Positions 13,065 to 13,878 of a DNA stretch of 13,878 bases are shown here, piece after piece. The stretch comes from Oscillospiraceae bacterium (GTDB taxonomy: Bacteria > Bacillota > Clostridia > Oscillospirales > Ruminococcaceae). The translations under genes and the position numbers were made by a program. The DNA lies in NCBI GenBank assembly GCA_016303235.1, contig JAEDMB010000042.1:1-13878 (forward strand), given 5' to 3'. The notes beneath the pieces were generated by a model, which worked only from the letters and a program-made list of their open reading frames with translations, was not told the origin of the DNA and did not search any database. Within the stretch, counting starts at the first letter, position 1. Each line of letters begins with the position of its first letter.

Positions 13065-13878
13065 TGTCAGAAAAAGGAAGATACGGAATACATGGAGGAC
13101 AGTATATTCCGGAAACACTTATGAATGAAATTCATCATCTTGAGGAATGTTATGAATTTTACAAAAACGACAAATCATTCAATGATGAACTTAATACACT
13201 TTTGAGAGAATATGCAGGCAGACCGTCATTATTGTATTATGCTGAAAAAATGACAAAAGACCTCGGCGGAGCAAAAATATATCTCAAGCGTGAAGATTTG
13301 AACCATACGGGTTCGCATAAAATAAACAATGTTCTCGGTCAGGTTCTTATGGCGAAGAAAATGGGCAAAACAAGAGTAATCGCCGAAACGGGAGCAGGTC
13401 AGCACGGTGTTGCAACTGCCACAGCGGCAGCACTTCTCGGAATGGAATGTGAAATCTTTATGGGAAAAGAAGATACTGACCGCCAGCGTCTGAACGTTTA
13501 CAGAATGGAACTTCTCGGAGCAAAGGTTCACGCTGTAACAAGCGGAACACAGACTCTTAAAGATGCCGTAAATGAAACTATGCGTGAATGGGTATCAAGA
13601 GTAAATGACACTCATTATGTGCTTGGTTCAGTAATGGGACCTCACCCGTTCCCGATGATTGTAAGGGATTTCCAGAGCGTAATCAGTAAAGAGGCAAGAG
13701 AACAGATACTCGAAAAAGAAGGCAGACTTCCGTCAGCAGTATTAGCATGTGTAGGCGGAGGCAGTAACGCTATGGGAATGTTCTATAACTTCATAAATGA
13801 TAAAGATGTAAAGCTTATAGGCTGTGAGGCTGCCGGAAAGGGTGTTGATACTGACCGTACGGCTGCTACAATGGCAAC
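13064..13878 (+). CDS. trpB: Tryptophan synthase beta chain (TrpB), 3' end outside window
   Basis: The first 271 residues are present and the gene runs off the window. The PLP lysine is Lys86 in NHTGSHKINN, the catalytic glutamate is Glu108 in AETGAGQHG, and the phosphate-binding GGGSNA follows CV near residue 228. The N-terminus (GRYGIHGGQYIPETLM) is that of the common TrpB1 type, which pairs with TrpA, so a trpA gene is expected just downstream. It joins indole and serine to make tryptophan. The ATG overlaps the trpF stop by one base (TAATG), behind a GGAGG site. Confidence 0.96.
   Translation, partial: MSEKGRYGIHGGQYIPETLMNEIHHLEECYEFYKNDKSFNDELNTLLREYAGRPSLLYYAEKMTKDLGGAKIYLKREDLNHTGSHKINNVLGQVLMAKKMGKTRVIAETGAGQHGVATATAAALLGMECEIFMGKEDTDRQRLNVYRMELLGAKVHAVTSGTQTLKDAVNETMREWVSRVNDTHYVLGSVMGPHPFPMIVRDFQSVISKEAREQILEKEGRLPSAVLACVGGGSNAMGMFYNFINDKDVKLIGCEAAGKGVDTDRTAATMA

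Overview
This window looks like a chromosomal segment of a low-GC, AT-rich Firmicute, most likely a Clostridia/Ruminococcus-type gut anaerobe. The pointers are strong AGGAGG-type ribosome binding sites, AT-rich intergenic DNA, a T-box leader, ferredoxin-rich sulfite chemistry and an SPFH/Arc-like gene pair. The genus is an inference from style and gene content. No tRNA, rRNA, CRISPR array, insertion sequence or phage gene was seen.

Region 1 (1-2126, minus strand) is a three-gene cysteine operon transcribed leftward: a cysM-like PLP cysteine synthase, a Mec-like JAMM peptidase, and a CysO-like sulfur carrier fused in frame to a MoeB/ThiF-type E1 enzyme (cut by the window edge). The set matches the mycobacterial CysM/Mec/CysO protein-thiocarboxylate route to cysteine, but the carrier's Gly-Gly tail is internal to a fusion protein.

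Region 2 (2127-2755) is a roughly 600-bp divergent regulatory region. It holds a good leftward promoter, a good rightward promoter, three LacI-family-like palindromes about 100 bp apart, and a nested inverted repeat around the rightward promoter.

Region 3 (2756-6867, plus strand) is a seven-gene, nearly gapless operon: metY, a siroheme/ferredoxin sulfite reductase, a TusA/SirA-like protein, a thioredoxin, a ThiS-like carrier (hcyS), its E1 (hcyF) and a JAMM peptidase (hcyD). It ends at a perfect terminator hairpin. This resembles the protein-thiocarboxylate homocysteine (methionine) pathway described in Wolinella succinogenes. Together, regions 1 and 3 place two parallel ubiquitin-like sulfur-carrier systems back to back, one probably for cysteine and one for homocysteine. 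Each has its own carrier, E1, JAMM protease and PLP sulfhydrylase.

Region 4 (6908-8172, minus strand) is an unrelated two-gene unit: an SPFH/band-7 membrane protein and a small ribbon-helix-helix protein. Its promoter lies within a perfect 10-bp inverted repeat.

Region 5 (8213-13878, plus strand) is the tryptophan operon trpE-G-D-C-F-B (trpB runs off the window). It is preceded by a consensus promoter and a tryptophan-specific T-box (specifier UGG, acceptor-pairing UGGC) with a long intrinsic terminator.
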